Origin: WTAW01 sp964540205
GTDB taxonomy: Bacteria > Acidobacteriota > Aminicenantia > Aminicenantales > Aminicenantaceae
Direction: 5' to 3'
Length of the DNA stretch: 16,507 nt
Assembly (NCBI GenBank): GCA_964540205.1
Contig: CAZIMJ010000279.1
Location: 1 to 16,507 of the forward strand
Positions 6,882 through 14,176 of this stretch are shown here, one piece after another (the stretch's first letter is position 1; each line of letters begins with the position of its first letter). The position numbers and the translations under genes were made by a program. Under the pieces are notes generated by a model. That model did not search any database and was not told the DNA's origin. It saw nothing but the letters and a program-made list of their open reading frames with translations.

Positions 6882-7682
6882 TCACTCATCGATAATGATC
6901 TGCAGAGGCAAAAATACCATGATCTGTGGCTTTCCCTTGTATGTTTCCAGAAAACCTCTTACAGATATAACTCTTTCTTCCACATCCCTGATCTTTGGAA
7001 ATAAAGAGATTTGTGCGCGCGGAATGACCGCTGAGAAATCTCCCGAAGAATTTAAAAAAACAAAATTCCCCCGTGTTCTGACATCCGCGCACAAATATTT
7101 CACAGACAAGAGCTTTCCCACATGGCCGAGTGTGCCTTTCGCCGCAATGGTTAAAAGAGGCTCTCTCTTCCAGAAGCCTTTTTCGAGATTCCTGGCCTGC
7201 CTTTCAGCTGCAATAAAACGTTTTTTGTACTCCCCCTTGAAGGGAAACTTGGTAAAAGCTGAGGCATATCCCTCTTTCAGGATGAATTCATTAAAGAGCC
7301 CCACCTCTTCAGTCCACACATAAACCAGTAGCCTGCCATATTTATCCAGACGCTCCCAATCATATTCTATTTTTACGCGTTTATGGTAAAGGTGAAAAAA
7401 GGCGAATCTCTTCGCCGTATAGGCCAGGAATCTCACCTCATCCCTCTCATCATTTATCTCGGGGGAATCAATGCCGATGAGCCTTGCTTTATGCACTTGT
7501 CCATTTTCAAATTTAACTTTGATCGTATCCCCATCATAAACAACAATCACTTGTCCGGTATCCCCGGGGAAAGAGCGGTCAAACCAAGTATTGGTGATTG
7601 CTGATCGACTGCCATAAAAGAAAAAAAACAGGATAAACAGAAAAACAGAGAGTCCTGGAGTGATCCGTTTTCTACGTATCAT
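6882..7682 (-). CDS. Staphylococcal-nuclease-like protein with C-terminal OB-fold-like domain
   Basis: 266 residues. A basic N-terminus is followed by a hydrophobic run (about 11-23, LSVFLFILFFFFY), a signal peptide or membrane anchor that puts the rest outside the cytoplasm. The SNase (thermonuclease, PF00565) domain is at about 43-175 and keeps the catalytic set: VYDGDT (49-53, Asp50/Asp52), RLIGIDSPE (67-75, Arg67, Asp72, Glu75) and YGR (115-117, Arg117). It should be a Ca2+-dependent phosphodiesterase on DNA or RNA. From about 186, HVGKLLSVKYL ... GNFVFLN ... ISVRGFLETYKGKPQI looks like a tRNA_anti-type OB fold. Sequence just upstream of the ATG at 7680-7682 shows no SD, so initiation may be weak, but there is no better upstream start. 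Roles in nucleic acid scavenging or matrix turnover are inference. Confidence 0.87.
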   Translation of the reverse strand: MIRRKRITPGLSVFLFILFFFFYGSRSAITNTWFDRSFPGDTGQVIVVYDGDTIKVKFENGQVHKARLIGIDSPEINDERDEVRFLAYTAKRFAFFHLYHKRVKIEYDWERLDKYGRLLVYVWTEEVGLFNEFILKEGYASAFTKFPFKGEYKKRFIAAERQARNLEKGFWKREPLLTIAAKGTLGHVGKLLSVKYLCADVRTRGNFVFLNSSGDFSAVIPRAQISLFPKIRDVEERVISVRGFLETYKGKPQIMVFLPLQIIIDE

Positions 7683-7700
7683 ATGGATGTGGCTATCAAT

Positions 7701-7820
7701 ATCGGTCCGTCCGGGGAACTGACCCTACATAATAAATGGGGACTGGCTCCGATATTCCGATAAGGAATGAGGTGCCTGTACCCATTATCGTCCGGTCAAT
7801 TCGGGGAGTTGCCCCTACAT
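7701..7820. repeat. REP-like repeat cluster, copy 3
   Basis: The core at 7734-7788 has a single left half-motif (ATGGGGACTGGCTCCGATA), then TTCCGATAAGGAA, then GGTGCCTGTACCCATTAT. It is flanked by two opposed units that read (C)GGTCnnTnCGGGGA...CCCTACAT: 7703-7730 on the left and 7792-7820 on the right. Both end in CCCTACAT or CCCCTACAT. The cluster lies between the transketolase 3' end and the nuclease start, so it is also the upstream region of the nuclease gene. Confidence 0.7.
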
Positions 7821-7837
7821 CGTTTTACGTTATCGGT

Positions 7838-9676
7838 TTATTTTTTTTGGCCTTTTATGAGGGATTTAACAGCATCCTGGATGTGCCGGGCGCTTATTCC
7901 GTACTTAGCCAGGAGTTCATCGGGTTGTCCTGACCTTGGGAGGTCCTTGACAGCCAGGTGAACCATCTCTGTGTGTCCCTTGAGGACTGAGGATACTGCA
8001 TCGCCTAATCCTCCCTCCGCAAAGTGGTCTTCGACAACGACAACATTTCCGTTCGTCTTTTTAACGGCCTGCAAGATACTTTCCCCATCTATAGGAGATA
8101 CTGAGTAGGCATCAATCACGCAAACATAAATTCCCTCTTTCTTGAGCGCCTCATAAGCCTTAAGCGCCTCATGCAGAGTAATCCCCGCTCCGATAACCGT
8201 CACGACATCCTTGCTATTCCTTCTCAAGACTTTGGATCCACCGAAGGGAAATTTTTCATCTTTATCGTAGATTAACGGCGTTCCGGGTCTCGACGTTCTG
8301 AGATAGGACATTCCTCTGTGTTTGGCCATCTCCTGGACACAAGCCTCCGCGGAATAAGCATCCGAAGGATAGAGCACTACACACCCTGGGATCGGGCGAA
8401 AAATGGCAATGTCCTCAAGGCCCATCTGTGAGGGACCATCTGCGCCGATACTCACGCCCACATGAGAACCCACCACTTTGAGGTTGGCAAAAGAATAGGC
8501 CGCCATTCGGATCTGGTCGTGGGCCCTGCTCAAGAAAGCAGCAAACGTTGCAAGAAAAGGAATGTATCCCTTGGCTCCCAACCCAATACCCACACCCACC
8601 ATGTTTTGCTCAGCTATGTATACTTGGAATGACCTCGTGGGGAAAGCTTTGAAAAAATCATCGGCATAAGTGGAATTCTGCACATCCCCATCTATACAAA
8701 CAACCGCATCATTGATTTTACCCAGGTTCATGAGAGCATTGCCGTAAGCACGTCTTGTGGCCGTAGGTTTCTCATAGAGGTTCCGTTTGAAGTTGGTCCT
8801 TTTCGACAGTTGCGGGCCTCTAACTTTTTTGGGCTTTTTAACGAACTTCGTCGCATCGATCTCTGGCATAGGCCCTATCTCTTCGAGCGCTCGCATCAGA
8901 TCGTTCTCTTTGAGCGGTTTCCCGTGCCATCCATCCTTATCTTCCAGAAAAGAGACGCCTTTCCCTTTAAGAGTCTTTGCCAGGATGACAGCCGGCTTCT
9001 TCGATTGTCTTGCCCTCTCAAAAGCACGGAGGATCTCTTCAATTCTATGCCCATCGATCTTAAACACATCCCAGCCAAAGGCTTTGAATCGCTTTTCATA
9101 TGCATTGATGTCATGACCGAACATCGTGGCCTCTGACTGACCCAACCTGTTGATGTCGACGATGGCGCAAAGGTTATCGAGATCCAGATCCGAAGCCAGA
9201 TTGGCAGCTTCCCAGACTGATCCCTCGGCACACTCTCCATCCCCCATCATCACGTAAACTCTACGGCGTGATTTCCCAAGTTTCATGGCGATGGCAAGGC
9301 CAACACCGACGGAAAGGCCTTGACCGAGAGAGCCCGTAGCTGCTTTCACCCACTTCATTCGAGGAGTGGGATGCCCCTCAAGAACGCTCGTGATTTTTCT
9401 CAGGTTCATCAGGCTTTTTATGGGAAAAATCCCAGCCTCTGCATAAGCAGCCCATAAAATTGGTGCTGCATGCCCCTTGGACAGCACCAGTTCATCATTG
9501 GCCCAATCAAAAGGGTCAGCGATGTTGTATGTCATCTCATCGAAAAAGAGACAAGACATGATATCTGCTATGGATAAACAGGTGGTCGGATGCCCCGAGC
9601 CTGCTCGGCTGGTCGTTTTCAGTGAATGAATGCGTAATCTTTTTGCGATTTTCTCTAAAGCATCTCTTTTTTCCAT
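7838..9676 (-). CDS. tkt: Transketolase, complete single-chain form
   Basis: 612 residues. Transketolase moves two-carbon ketol units between sugar phosphates in the non-oxidative pentose phosphate pathway, using thiamine diphosphate. The N-terminal ThDP domain has GSGHP (26-30, His29), SKGHA (His69), EGHP (His102), GSLGQGL (115-121) and the GDG...N motif beginning GDGECAEG (145-152) and ending at DIN (174-176). The pyrimidine-binding domain has the catalytic glutamate in AEQNM (Glu356) and SIGADGPSQMGLED (409-422). The C-terminal domain covers about 485-605, with VVVVEDHFAEGGLG. It is about 50 residues shorter than enterobacterial TktA but in the range of many bacterial single-chain forms. 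ATG at 9674-9676 follows AAGGAGGAAAG, a strong SD. A near-consensus promoter and a structured leader lie upstream. A specialised C5 or DXPS-like ketolase is less likely given the three conserved histidines. Confidence 0.95.
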   Translation of the reverse strand: MEKRDALEKIAKRLRIHSLKTTSRAGSGHPTTCLSIADIMSCLFFDEMTYNIADPFDWANDELVLSKGHAAPILWAAYAEAGIFPIKSLMNLRKITSVLEGHPTPRMKWVKAATGSLGQGLSVGVGLAIAMKLGKSRRRVYVMMGDGECAEGSVWEAANLASDLDLDNLCAIVDINRLGQSEATMFGHDINAYEKRFKAFGWDVFKIDGHRIEEILRAFERARQSKKPAVILAKTLKGKGVSFLEDKDGWHGKPLKENDLMRALEEIGPMPEIDATKFVKKPKKVRGPQLSKRTNFKRNLYEKPTATRRAYGNALMNLGKINDAVVCIDGDVQNSTYADDFFKAFPTRSFQVYIAEQNMVGVGIGLGAKGYIPFLATFAAFLSRAHDQIRMAAYSFANLKVVGSHVGVSIGADGPSQMGLEDIAIFRPIPGCVVLYPSDAYSAEACVQEMAKHRGMSYLRTSRPGTPLIYDKDEKFPFGGSKVLRRNSKDVVTVIGAGITLHEALKAYEALKKEGIYVCVIDAYSVSPIDGESILQAVKKTNGNVVVVEDHFAEGGLGDAVSSVLKGHTEMVHLAVKDLPRSGQPDELLAKYGISARHIQDAVKSLIKGQKK

Positions 9677-9817
9677 TCGATCTTTCCTCCTTCTTCACCG
9701 ATAATTTCTATAAAACGCCAGGAAATACGATTGGTAGATAAAATGCAGGAAGAGGCTCTCAGTTTTGCTTCGATTTCCTTCAACTGCTCTGTCTTGATAG
9801 ATATTCAAATTTAAAGA
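9677..9817 (-). promoter_or_regulatory. Long 5' leader of the transketolase gene with an 8-bp closing stem
   Basis: Transcription from the promoter at 9824-9852 would give a leader of about 140 nt. Minus-strand AGGCTCTC (9816-9823), close to the expected start, is complementary to GAGAGCCT (9753-9760), closing a 55-nt loop. The rest contains no ORF. A regulatory RNA element is possible, but no known riboswitch class was recognised. Confidence 0.3.
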
Positions 9818-9823
9818 GAGCCT

Positions 9824-9852
9824 ATTATAAAGACTTCTTTCCACCATCTCAA
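9824..9852 (-). promoter_or_regulatory. Sigma70-type promoter of the transketolase gene
   Basis: On the minus strand, TTGAGA (9847-9852, 5 of 6), a 17-bp spacer and TATAAT (9824-9829, perfect). This is the best promoter match noticed in the window and it points straight at the transketolase gene. Confidence 0.65.
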
Positions 9853-9858
9853 CATTAT

Positions 9859-9873
9859 TATGAATTATTCATA
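9859..9873. promoter_or_regulatory. Palindrome just upstream of the transketolase promoter
   Basis: TATGAAT-T-ATTCATA is a perfect 15-bp palindrome ending 6 bp from the -35 box, a position typical of an activator site. The half-site ATTCATA also occurs at the ends of the MITE-like elements in this window, so a decayed element end is an alternative. Confidence 0.35.
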
Positions 9874-9928
9874 AAATCTGCTTCCAAATCAAAAAAAAAC
9901 AGAGTCATCTGGGAATACGAGACACGCC

Positions 9929-10855
9929 TTAGGGTTGGGACTGGAGTGATTTTTCATACCAGATGCTTATGAATTTTTCTTTTAATCCCAAAAAGTCGTA
10001 AAGAGCAAAAGCCGGGCGATTCTCCTCATCTACGGTTAATTCCACAGTTTTGTATTCTTTGTCTCTCATGTCCTCAAGGCCGATCCTTAAAAGCTTTTTG
10101 CCCAGACCTCTCCCCTGAAACTCAGGAGTAATGCCGAACATGTGAATGCGTCCCTTTTTCAGCGCAGGATCGCTCCCCACACTTGGATGCGCCCAGAGAT
10201 AACCAATCACTTCAGTTTCATCTTTGAGTAGTAAGACATCACTCACTCGACATTGAATAAGATTCAAGTAGTATTTGATCTCTATATCGGAATTCGGAGA
10301 AAATCCCCAACTCCCTGTAAAGATCCGATTCTGGAGCGCTGCAAGAAGCAGCTCATCGCCTTCATTAAAATACGCCACTTGGCCTATTTCAGGCTCTTTA
10401 CTGAGTATAAAGGCTTCCTCCAGATCTCTCTCCAATTCAACGTGCACTCGCACGGGTGAAAAACCGGATTCTGCAAAAAAGACTCTGCCTTCTCTGAAAT
10501 TTTCATGAAGACAGACATGGATCTTGTCCACACCGATATCTTGACATCTGTGGATTCCTCTCTCCCACAATGCCGAAGCCACTTTTTGATAGAGAAAATT
10601 ATGATGGACATGACAGTTCAGGACAATTCTTTTAATCTTATTCTCAGAAATAATTAACAACAGGCCTACAACAGTATCACCCATTTCAGCAACAAAAAGA
10701 TCCCGTTTGGGATTGAAGTTAGGCTTAAGGAGGATCTTCTCTAAAAATCGGCGTCCTTTTTTTGTCGATCGAAAAATTCCGCCGACAGTCTCCCTATAAA
10801 AATCCGCAAGTTTGGTGAACAAATCATCGGAGTAATTTCTGACTGTATATTCCAT
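9929..10855 (-). CDS. Tandem-GNAT N-acetyltransferase, MshD-like architecture
   Basis: 308 residues made of two GNAT folds. The C-terminal half has the acetyl-CoA signature GITPEFQGRGLGKKLL (241-256; Q-x-x-G-x-G/A type loop) followed by VELTVDEENRPAFALYDFLGLK, as in active GNATs. The N-terminal half (about 1-140) has GNAT-like strands and ESGFSPVRVHVELERD near its end, but its motif A (LNCHVHHNFLYQKVAS, 79-94) lacks the R/QxxGxG loop and is probably inactive. Two GNAT domains in about 300 residues, with only one canonical, is the layout of mycothiol synthase MshD; ALQNRIFTGSWGFSP (173-187) also recalls the MshD interdomain region. No strong SD precedes the ATG at 10853-10855. It is divergent from the PIG-L deacetylase, 360 bp away. 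Any other small-molecule or protein N-acetylation is possible. Confidence 0.75.
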   Translation of the reverse strand: MEYTVRNYSDDLFTKLADFYRETVGGIFRSTKKGRRFLEKILLKPNFNPKRDLFVAEMGDTVVGLLLIISENKIKRIVLNCHVHHNFLYQKVASALWERGIHRCQDIGVDKIHVCLHENFREGRVFFAESGFSPVRVHVELERDLEEAFILSKEPEIGQVAYFNEGDELLLAALQNRIFTGSWGFSPNSDIEIKYYLNLIQCRVSDVLLLKDETEVIGYLWAHPSVGSDPALKKGRIHMFGITPEFQGRGLGKKLLRIGLEDMRDKEYKTVELTVDEENRPAFALYDFLGLKEKFISIWYEKSLQSQP

Positions 10856-10893
10856 GATTCTTTATTTGTTCTACTGTGTTTCCCTAAGCCACC

Positions 10894-11145
10894 CTGGATT
10901 ATTCACGAGTTGAGCTTGCTGCTGCGGCGAGGCAGTGGCCCATGAAGCTGTAGAAATCTACCGCGAATGGGCTACAACGAAGCCGCTGTAGTGAGATCAG
11001 CTCGCCCGTAGGGTAAAAAATGTCGATTATGAATAAAACCTCCCCGAGATATGGAATAACCATAATAAGATTCAGACAAAATAATGTCATATCATGAACT
11101 AGAATGAGTTATTATGTGTATCGACATTTTTCATGAATGATTCAG
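10894..11145. mobile_element. Composite repeat element (GC-rich structured half plus MITE-like half) with imperfect terminal repeats
   Basis: The sequence CTGGATTATTCACGA (894-908 after 10,000) and the reverse complement of 11131-11145 (CTGAATCATTCATGA) match at 12 of 15 bases, bounding 252 bp. The left half (10909-11010) is GC-rich and can fold: GGCGAG (10926-10931) with CTCGCC (11001-11006), GCCCAT (10938-10943) with ATGGGC (10967-10972), and GTAG/CTAC (10950-10961) inside. The right half is the AT-rich element at 11014-11133. No ORF is seen. The ends resemble those of some insertion sequences, but no family is claimed. This and 75 bp of plain sequence fill the 360-bp divergent gap between the GNAT and PIG-L genes. 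Confidence 0.45.
11014..11133. mobile_element. MITE-like element B, related to element A
   Basis: AAAAATGTCGAT occurs at 11016-11027 and inverted at 11120-11131, bounding an AT-rich centre. Read on the minus strand, the right end continues as ATTCATGAAAAATGTCGATA then CACATAATAAC...TCA. This aligns with the left end of element A (ATTCATAAAAAATGTCGATA then ATCACAATAACAAACTCA), so similarity extends past the terminal motif. The two elements are therefore likely diverged members of one family. Confidence 0.5.
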
Positions 11146-11215
11146 GAGAATAAAGATTGTAACAGAGCAGATATATTAATACAATTTCCCAAGCACAACA
11201 CATCAAAGGTCAAAC

Positions 11216-11920
11216 ATGGAAAATAAAAAGGCAGATGTCCTGGTTATTTCACCCCATCCTGACGATGCTGAATTCGGTGCGGCGGGTTCGGTTGCTGGAT
11301 TCGTCCAGGAGGGCAAATCCGTCATTTATGTGATCTGTTCCAACGGAGATAAAGGAACGGATGACCTCAACGTCAAACCTGAAGAACTCGCTAAAATAAG
11401 AGAACAAGAACAGCTGGCAGCTGCTGACATTTTGGGTGTTCGTGAGGTCGTCTTCCTCAGGTATCCGGATCAAGGTCTCGAAGACACTCCTGAATTCCGG
11501 AAAGAGATCGTCCGTCAGATCAGGATATTCAAGCCAAATCTCATCATCACTGCCGATCCTTACCGCCGATACTTCTGGCACAGGGACCACAGGATCGTCG
11601 GACGAGTCGTCCTGGATGCCATTTTCCCCTATGCGAGAGATGTATGGGCCTATCCTGATCTGATCAAAGAGGGGCTCATGCCACACAGGGTCAATGAAGT
11701 TTGGTGCTGGGCCTCCGAGGACAAAGACATCAACCTCCGCAGAGACATCACCAAAACCTATGACATTAAAGTTGAGGCACTGAAGTGCCACAAAAGCCAG
11801 GTCAAGGAGCCATTCTCGAAAGAGATAGAAAAGTGGCTGTGTGCTCGAGCCAAGGAATTGGCAGAAGGCGAAAAGTTCAAGCTGGCTGAAGGCTTCCACC
11901 GGGTCGAAGTATGGTGGTAG
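11216..11920 (+). CDS. PIG-L/LmbE family N-acetylglucosaminyl deacetylase (MshB/BshB-like)
   Basis: 234 residues, typical for zinc-dependent PIG-L deacetylases, which remove N-acetyl from GlcNAc-inositol, GlcNAc-malate or GlcNAc lipids. The N-terminal motif PHPDDAE (13-19) supplies the metal His14 and Asp17 and the catalytic base Asp16. The second motif WHRDH (121-125) supplies the other metal histidine (His125). The strand-helix order SNGDKGTDD, REQEQLAAADILGV, LRYPDQGL, PNLIITADP follows the fold throughout. ATG at 11216 has AAAGGT 5 nt upstream. It is divergent from the double GNAT and converges on the GT4 gene, overlapping it by 44 bp. The substrate cannot be read from sequence; a glycosyltransferase product made next door is the natural guess. 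Confidence 0.92.
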   Translation: MENKKADVLVISPHPDDAEFGAAGSVAGFVQEGKSVIYVICSNGDKGTDDLNVKPEELAKIREQEQLAAADILGVREVVFLRYPDQGLEDTPEFRKEIVRQIRIFKPNLIITADPYRRYFWHRDHRIVGRVVLDAIFPYARDVWAYPDLIKEGLMPHRVNEVWCWASEDKDINLRRDITKTYDIKVEALKCHKSQVKEPFSKEIEKWLCARAKELAEGEKFKLAEGFHRVEVWW

Positions 11921-13160
11921 CGAACTTTCGCCGCATGAGAAGGCAGTCCAAAGCTCTGTAAGTCTCCTCTACAGTCCTCTCCCAAGAGAATATGTCGATG
12001 ATATCGCTGCGGATAGTTTCTTTGGGCCAGAGCTTTCCCGCAATTGAGTAGAAGTATTCAATACAATCCGATAGAGAATCTGGAGAATTGGGTAAAAAAC
12101 AGAATCCATTTCTCCCTTCCTTCACGATGGTCCTCATCTTTCCTATCTGGGAGACGAGCACAGGAGTCCCGCAGGCCAGGGCTTCCAAAACCACGAGTCC
12201 GAAGGATTCATACAAGGAAGGAACGATCAAAGCATCAGCCGTTGAATAGTACTTCTTTAATTCCGACTGGTTCTTGGAACCCAAAAAAACGACCTGACCC
12301 TCAAGCCCTTTCTCTCTGACAACTCGTTGGATCCGGATGATCTCCGAATTTTTCGCAAAATCTCTCGTTTTTTCTCCGCCCCCGATGACCGCTAGCTTCA
12401 ACCGGCCAAAAAGAGGTGTTTGTTTCTTTTGCAAAATGCCAAAAGCATCGATCACTGACATGAGGCCTTTAACGGGCTCTATGCGGCCGACATACAGGAG
12501 GATACGATCTTGCTCTCCAAACCCCGTTTCGGAAAAAACGTTGTTATCATCGACAGGATGGAAGAGCTGCTGATTGATCCCCGGATAGATCACATCGATT
12601 TTCCCTGGATAAACTCCAGATTTTTTGATCAAACTGTGCTTTTCCTCTGTCGAGGTGGATATTATCTTGTCCGCATCGTACACCAGATCTTGCTCTGTTT
12701 TGATGCGGCTCGTGTGCTTCGATCCACCGACCGCTTTATTCTTCAAAAACGCTAGTGTGTGAAAGGTATGAACAAGGGGAAGGCCGAATCGGTGCTTCAT
12801 CCAGACTCCGGCCATACCCGAAAGCCAATAATGGGAATAGATCAGGTCATAGGATTTATCTTCCTCACAAATAAACCGCTCCAGATTATAGGCGAACTCA
12901 GGCAGGTGGCCACAGAGTCTGTTACGGTCGAATGCACGCTCTGGGCCCCCCTTCAAGTGGACGACACGGAGTGAAGAGTCTTGCCTCCTTATTCCTCGGA
13001 TTTCCGGATCCTGGACTCGCGTGAAGATATCGACCTCAGTGTCTGGGAAATCCGTCAGTCTGGAGCACAGCTCCTTGAGATAGACATTCATGCCCCCGAC
13101 ACCGTCCCCACCGATCAGCGAAAAGGGACAGCAGTGGAAGCTCAAAACACAGATTTTCAC
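11877..13160 (-). CDS. GT4 family glycosyltransferase, MshA-like
   Basis: 427 residues, GT-B fold, retaining. The N-terminal half has GGMNVYLKEL (22-31), SHYWLSG (109-115) and HTFHTLAFLKN (131-141). These are strongly reminiscent of MshA, which joins UDP-GlcNAc to inositol-3-phosphate; MshA-like positions Asn25, Tyr111, Thr135 and Arg152 are present, while the MshA lysine expected near residue 78 is not clearly kept. The donor-binding half has VGRIEPVKG (224-232) and the EX7E motif in ESFGLVVLE (Glu318, Glu326). The start is GTG at 13158-13160, overlapping the stop of the upstream acyltransferase as GTGA, with GAGGAG 10 nt before, so the two are translationally coupled. Its last 14 codons plus stop lie antisense to the PIG-L 3' end. 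A role in sugar phosphate, glycolipid or exopolysaccharide synthesis is the alternative. Confidence 0.88.
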   Translation of the reverse strand: MKICVLSFHCCPFSLIGGDGVGGMNVYLKELCSRLTDFPDTEVDIFTRVQDPEIRGIRRQDSSLRVVHLKGGPERAFDRNRLCGHLPEFAYNLERFICEEDKSYDLIYSHYWLSGMAGVWMKHRFGLPLVHTFHTLAFLKNKAVGGSKHTSRIKTEQDLVYDADKIISTSTEEKHSLIKKSGVYPGKIDVIYPGINQQLFHPVDDNNVFSETGFGEQDRILLYVGRIEPVKGLMSVIDAFGILQKKQTPLFGRLKLAVIGGGEKTRDFAKNSEIIRIQRVVREKGLEGQVVFLGSKNQSELKKYYSTADALIVPSLYESFGLVVLEALACGTPVLVSQIGKMRTIVKEGRNGFCFLPNSPDSLSDCIEYFYSIAGKLWPKETIRSDIIDIFSWERTVEETYRALDCLLMRRKFATTILRPGGSLQPA

Positions 13161-14167
13161 TCGACCGATTCTCCTCGTTTTAGAATTAAGCTATATATTT
13201 TACACTCTTTAGCACCAAAATCATATTTGTATTTTTCTCTTCCTCTTAAAAAATCAACACGGCTTTTCCCCCTAGAAATGGCCTCGATGATGGATGAATG
13301 GAAGAGATAAAAGCCCGGGTTGAACGATGCATATTCCAGGTCGTAAGCCACATTATAAAACAGCACCTCATTGCCATACATAAAGCTGAGAAGAGCTGAG
13401 ATGAGCGAGTCTTCAAAAAAAAGCACATCCATCTCCACCCACCCTTTTTTTGAGAATCGATGAACAATTTTTCTAAAAAAGTCGGCCATCCCCTCTGTCG
13501 TCCAAAACGCTTGCTTTTCAGGACTGCTTTTCTTGTGGAGAGATATAAAACTTTCGATTGCGCGCAGAAGGTGGCGTATTTCGGTGATCTTTTTTATCTT
13601 GATTCCATCCAGTCTCTCTATCCGCTTCAGTTTACGCCTAAGCTCGTGCCGATTTTTTCGTTTGAGACCGTTAACGTAATCCTTATAGGTTGAAGGTACG
13701 GAAAGGACTGGAGTCACCTCGGTCTCTCTCAAGCTATGAGAAAAGCCATAACCGGAGGCCATTTCTGGAATAAGAACACAAGTGGGGGAAGACGATCGAA
13801 TGTTGATGAATTCCAAGCGTGTTTGATCGAGGTAGTTCTCCCTGAAATAATGCAGAAGACTTTTGTAAAATTCTTCTTTTTTGTCCTGCAGAAATAAAAA
13901 ATCACAGTAATCCGTTACCTCATGACTGGCCATAAAGCGAAGACTCCTGCCATCTGTCATCAAGGGAGCGATGCCGATAATGTGATTCTGGTCATCCTTA
14001 AAAAGAAGGACCTCAAGACTATTTTTCCCGGATAAAGACTCCCACCAAGAGCTGAACCATTCATGGGTGAGAAACACACAATCTAAACCCGAGGCGTAAA
14101 GAAAAGAGTTCCATTCCTCTGCGAGGCCCATGAAACGATTAAAATCATTGATCCGGTCGACTTTCAT
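13157..14167 (-). CDS. CelD/BioF2-like GNAT acyltransferase (GNAT_6, FemAB-related)
   Basis: 336 residues with the layout of PF13480 proteins. The N-terminal part has PxFLTHEWFSSWWE-like FLTHEWFSSWWESL (32-45) and IIGIAPLM; an Arg/Lys-rich helix YVNGLKRKNRHELRRKLKRIE follows. The second GNAT half has DVLFFEDSLISALLSFMYGNEVLFYNVAYD and ends with FLRGREKYKYDFGA, the family's usual closing motif. Relatives transfer acyl or aminoacyl groups in polysaccharide or cell-envelope synthesis; FemAB proteins are distant kin. It heads a two-gene unit with the GT4 gene (4-bp GTGA overlap), so its acceptor is probably a sugar made or moved by that enzyme. ATG at 14165-14167 has no SD but lies just below a possible promoter, suggesting a nearly leaderless mRNA. 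Substrate unknown. Confidence 0.85.
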   Translation of the reverse strand: MKVDRINDFNRFMGLAEEWNSFLYASGLDCVFLTHEWFSSWWESLSGKNSLEVLLFKDDQNHIIGIAPLMTDGRSLRFMASHEVTDYCDFLFLQDKKEEFYKSLLHYFRENYLDQTRLEFINIRSSSPTCVLIPEMASGYGFSHSLRETEVTPVLSVPSTYKDYVNGLKRKNRHELRRKLKRIERLDGIKIKKITEIRHLLRAIESFISLHKKSSPEKQAFWTTEGMADFFRKIVHRFSKKGWVEMDVLFFEDSLISALLSFMYGNEVLFYNVAYDLEYASFNPGFYLFHSSIIEAISRGKSRVDFLRGREKYKYDFGAKECKIYSLILKRGESVE

Positions 14168-14176
14168 GAATTTTTT

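Noticed and set aside
9677..9817. TPP riboswitch in the transketolase leader
   Set aside because: The conserved CTGAGA and ACCTGA-type core pair in the expected arrangement was not found.
11249..11899. 216-codon minus-strand open frame
   Set aside because: It is the antisense shadow of the PIG-L deacetylase, which has intact catalytic motifs.
11877..13160. Firm naming as mshA
   Set aside because: Motifs are MshA-like, but one expected substrate-binding lysine is not clearly kept, and GT4 enzymes of other pathways share much of the pattern.
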